From the NCBI GenBank assembly GCA_963972175.1, contig CAXAVP010000243.1, positions 1-6,748 on the forward strand: a stretch of DNA of 6,748 nt, written 5' to 3'. Each line of letters starts with the position of its first letter. Positions within the stretch are counted from its first letter, which is position 1. Below the pieces are notes generated by a model, which was not told where the DNA came from, did not search any database, and worked only from the letters and a program-made list of their open reading frames with translations. Positions 6,544-6,748 of the stretch are shown here, piece by piece. This DNA is from Arenibacter sp963972175 (lineage in GTDB: Bacteria; Bacteroidota; Bacteroidia; Flavobacteriales; Flavobacteriaceae). A program made the translations under genes and the position numbers.

Positions 6544-6570
6544 GAACTAGAATCAACTACCCCCTAGTTC
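6544..6570. repeat. 7-bp inverted repeat
   Basis: GAACTAG (6544-6550) and CTAGTTC (6564-6570) are perfect inverted copies separated by 13 nt. They sit between the TG tract and the GC-rich right-edge region. Their role is unknown; possibilities are a regulator site, an mRNA hairpin or chance. Confidence 0.4.
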
Positions 6571-6623
6571 ATGTTCTATTCATTTTTTGCATCGCCCAAA
6601 AAACGAATCAGGGCCGATAAGCT

Positions 6624-6748
6624 AAGGTACGGTGTACCTTGGTTTAGAGGAGCCAGCCGTAGCTTGGGCATCTACTTTCCACAGCCGCACTGACCAGGCC
6701 GCTTTCACTTGGGTGAAATGCTCTATGGACACCTGCCTGCCGGCGAGG
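6624..6748. other. GC-rich, hairpin-dense element running off the right edge
   Basis: GC is about 59% over 6641-6748 by hand count, against about 32% just upstream and about 43% in the genes. Two clear hairpins are present: AAGGTAC-GGT-GTACCTT (6624-6640, seven perfect pairs) and GCTTTCAC-TTGG-GTGAAAtGC (6701-6721, eight pairs with a bulged T). The last bases, CCTGCCTGCCGGCGAGG, are partly self-complementary and look like the left half of a larger palindrome cut by the edge. This could be a repetitive palindromic element, the end of a mobile element, a structured RNA, or the 3' end of a gene lying to the right. The window does not allow a choice. Confidence 0.4.

Larger units (their letters stand above)
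6416..6748. other. Gene-free 3' flank of the vWA gene
   Basis: This 333-bp stretch has no convincing gene. The first half is AT-rich (32% GC by hand count over 6421-6480). It then holds a bulged inverted repeat, a (TG)11 tract, a 7-bp inverted repeat and a GC-rich hairpin cluster, each listed separately. Short frames exist, such as a 40-codon plus-strand frame from ATG 6571 to TGA 6693. Minus-strand and plus-strand frames are also open to the right edge for about 41 codons each. None has a family signature. No rho-independent terminator with a T tract was found for the vWA gene. Confidence 0.6.

Noticed and set aside
6571..6693. 40-codon plus-strand frame starting MFYSFFASPKKR
   Set aside because: It is short and crosses a strong hairpin and a composition change, with no domain and no clear promoter.
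6622..6747. Minus-strand frame open to the right edge, 41 codons before a TAG
   Set aside because: It could be the C-terminus of a gene outside the window, but it has no recognisable motif, and other frames are open here too because of the high GC.
1..6748. CRISPR array, tRNA, rRNA, transposase or phage genes
   Set aside because: No regularly spaced repeats, cloverleaf-like sequence, rRNA-like sequence or recombinase motifs were seen.

Overview
The window looks like a chromosomal segment of a marine-type member of the Bacteroidota, most likely Flavobacteriaceae. No taxon can be named from sequence alone. The evidence is moderate GC in the genes (about 43% in a hand-counted stretch), start codons without clear Shine-Dalgarno sequences, two matches to the Bacteroidota -7 promoter element TAnnTTTG, and a TPR-containing LytS-type histidine kinase paired with a LytTR response regulator.

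Layout, left to right. At the left edge is the 5' end of a secreted-protein gene on the minus strand (1-169, cut by the window). Then comes a gap (170-491) holding a rho-independent terminator for fabD. A run of four minus-strand genes follows, in transcription order: TPR sensor histidine kinase (4987-3068), LytTR response regulator (3001-2261), gamma-carbonic-anhydrase-like hexapeptide protein (2154-1630) and malonyl-CoA:ACP transacylase FabD (1376-492). The gaps are 66, 106 and 253 bp. The kinase and regulator are almost certainly co-transcribed. The last two genes each have a candidate -7 element upstream and may be transcribed separately. A 249-bp divergent region (4988-5236), with a short perfect palindrome and a hairpin, separates the kinase from a plus-strand gene for an exported von Willebrand factor A protein (5237-6415). 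The last 333 bp hold no convincing gene. They contain a (TG)11 dinucleotide tract, inverted repeats, and a hairpin-rich, GC-rich stretch running off the right edge.

How the genes relate. The kinase and regulator form a two-component system. The periplasmic TPR region presumably senses a ligand or protein, and LytTR domains bind DNA. The divergently transcribed vWA gene is the nearest candidate target, but this rests on position only. FabD (fatty-acid synthesis initiation) and the carbonic-anhydrase-like protein are housekeeping-type genes with no obvious link to the signalling pair. Most of the window is ordinary chromosome. The parts least explained are the 3' flank of the vWA gene, the divergent regulatory region and the altered MIDAS site of the vWA protein. 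I did not find a clearly new multi-gene system.
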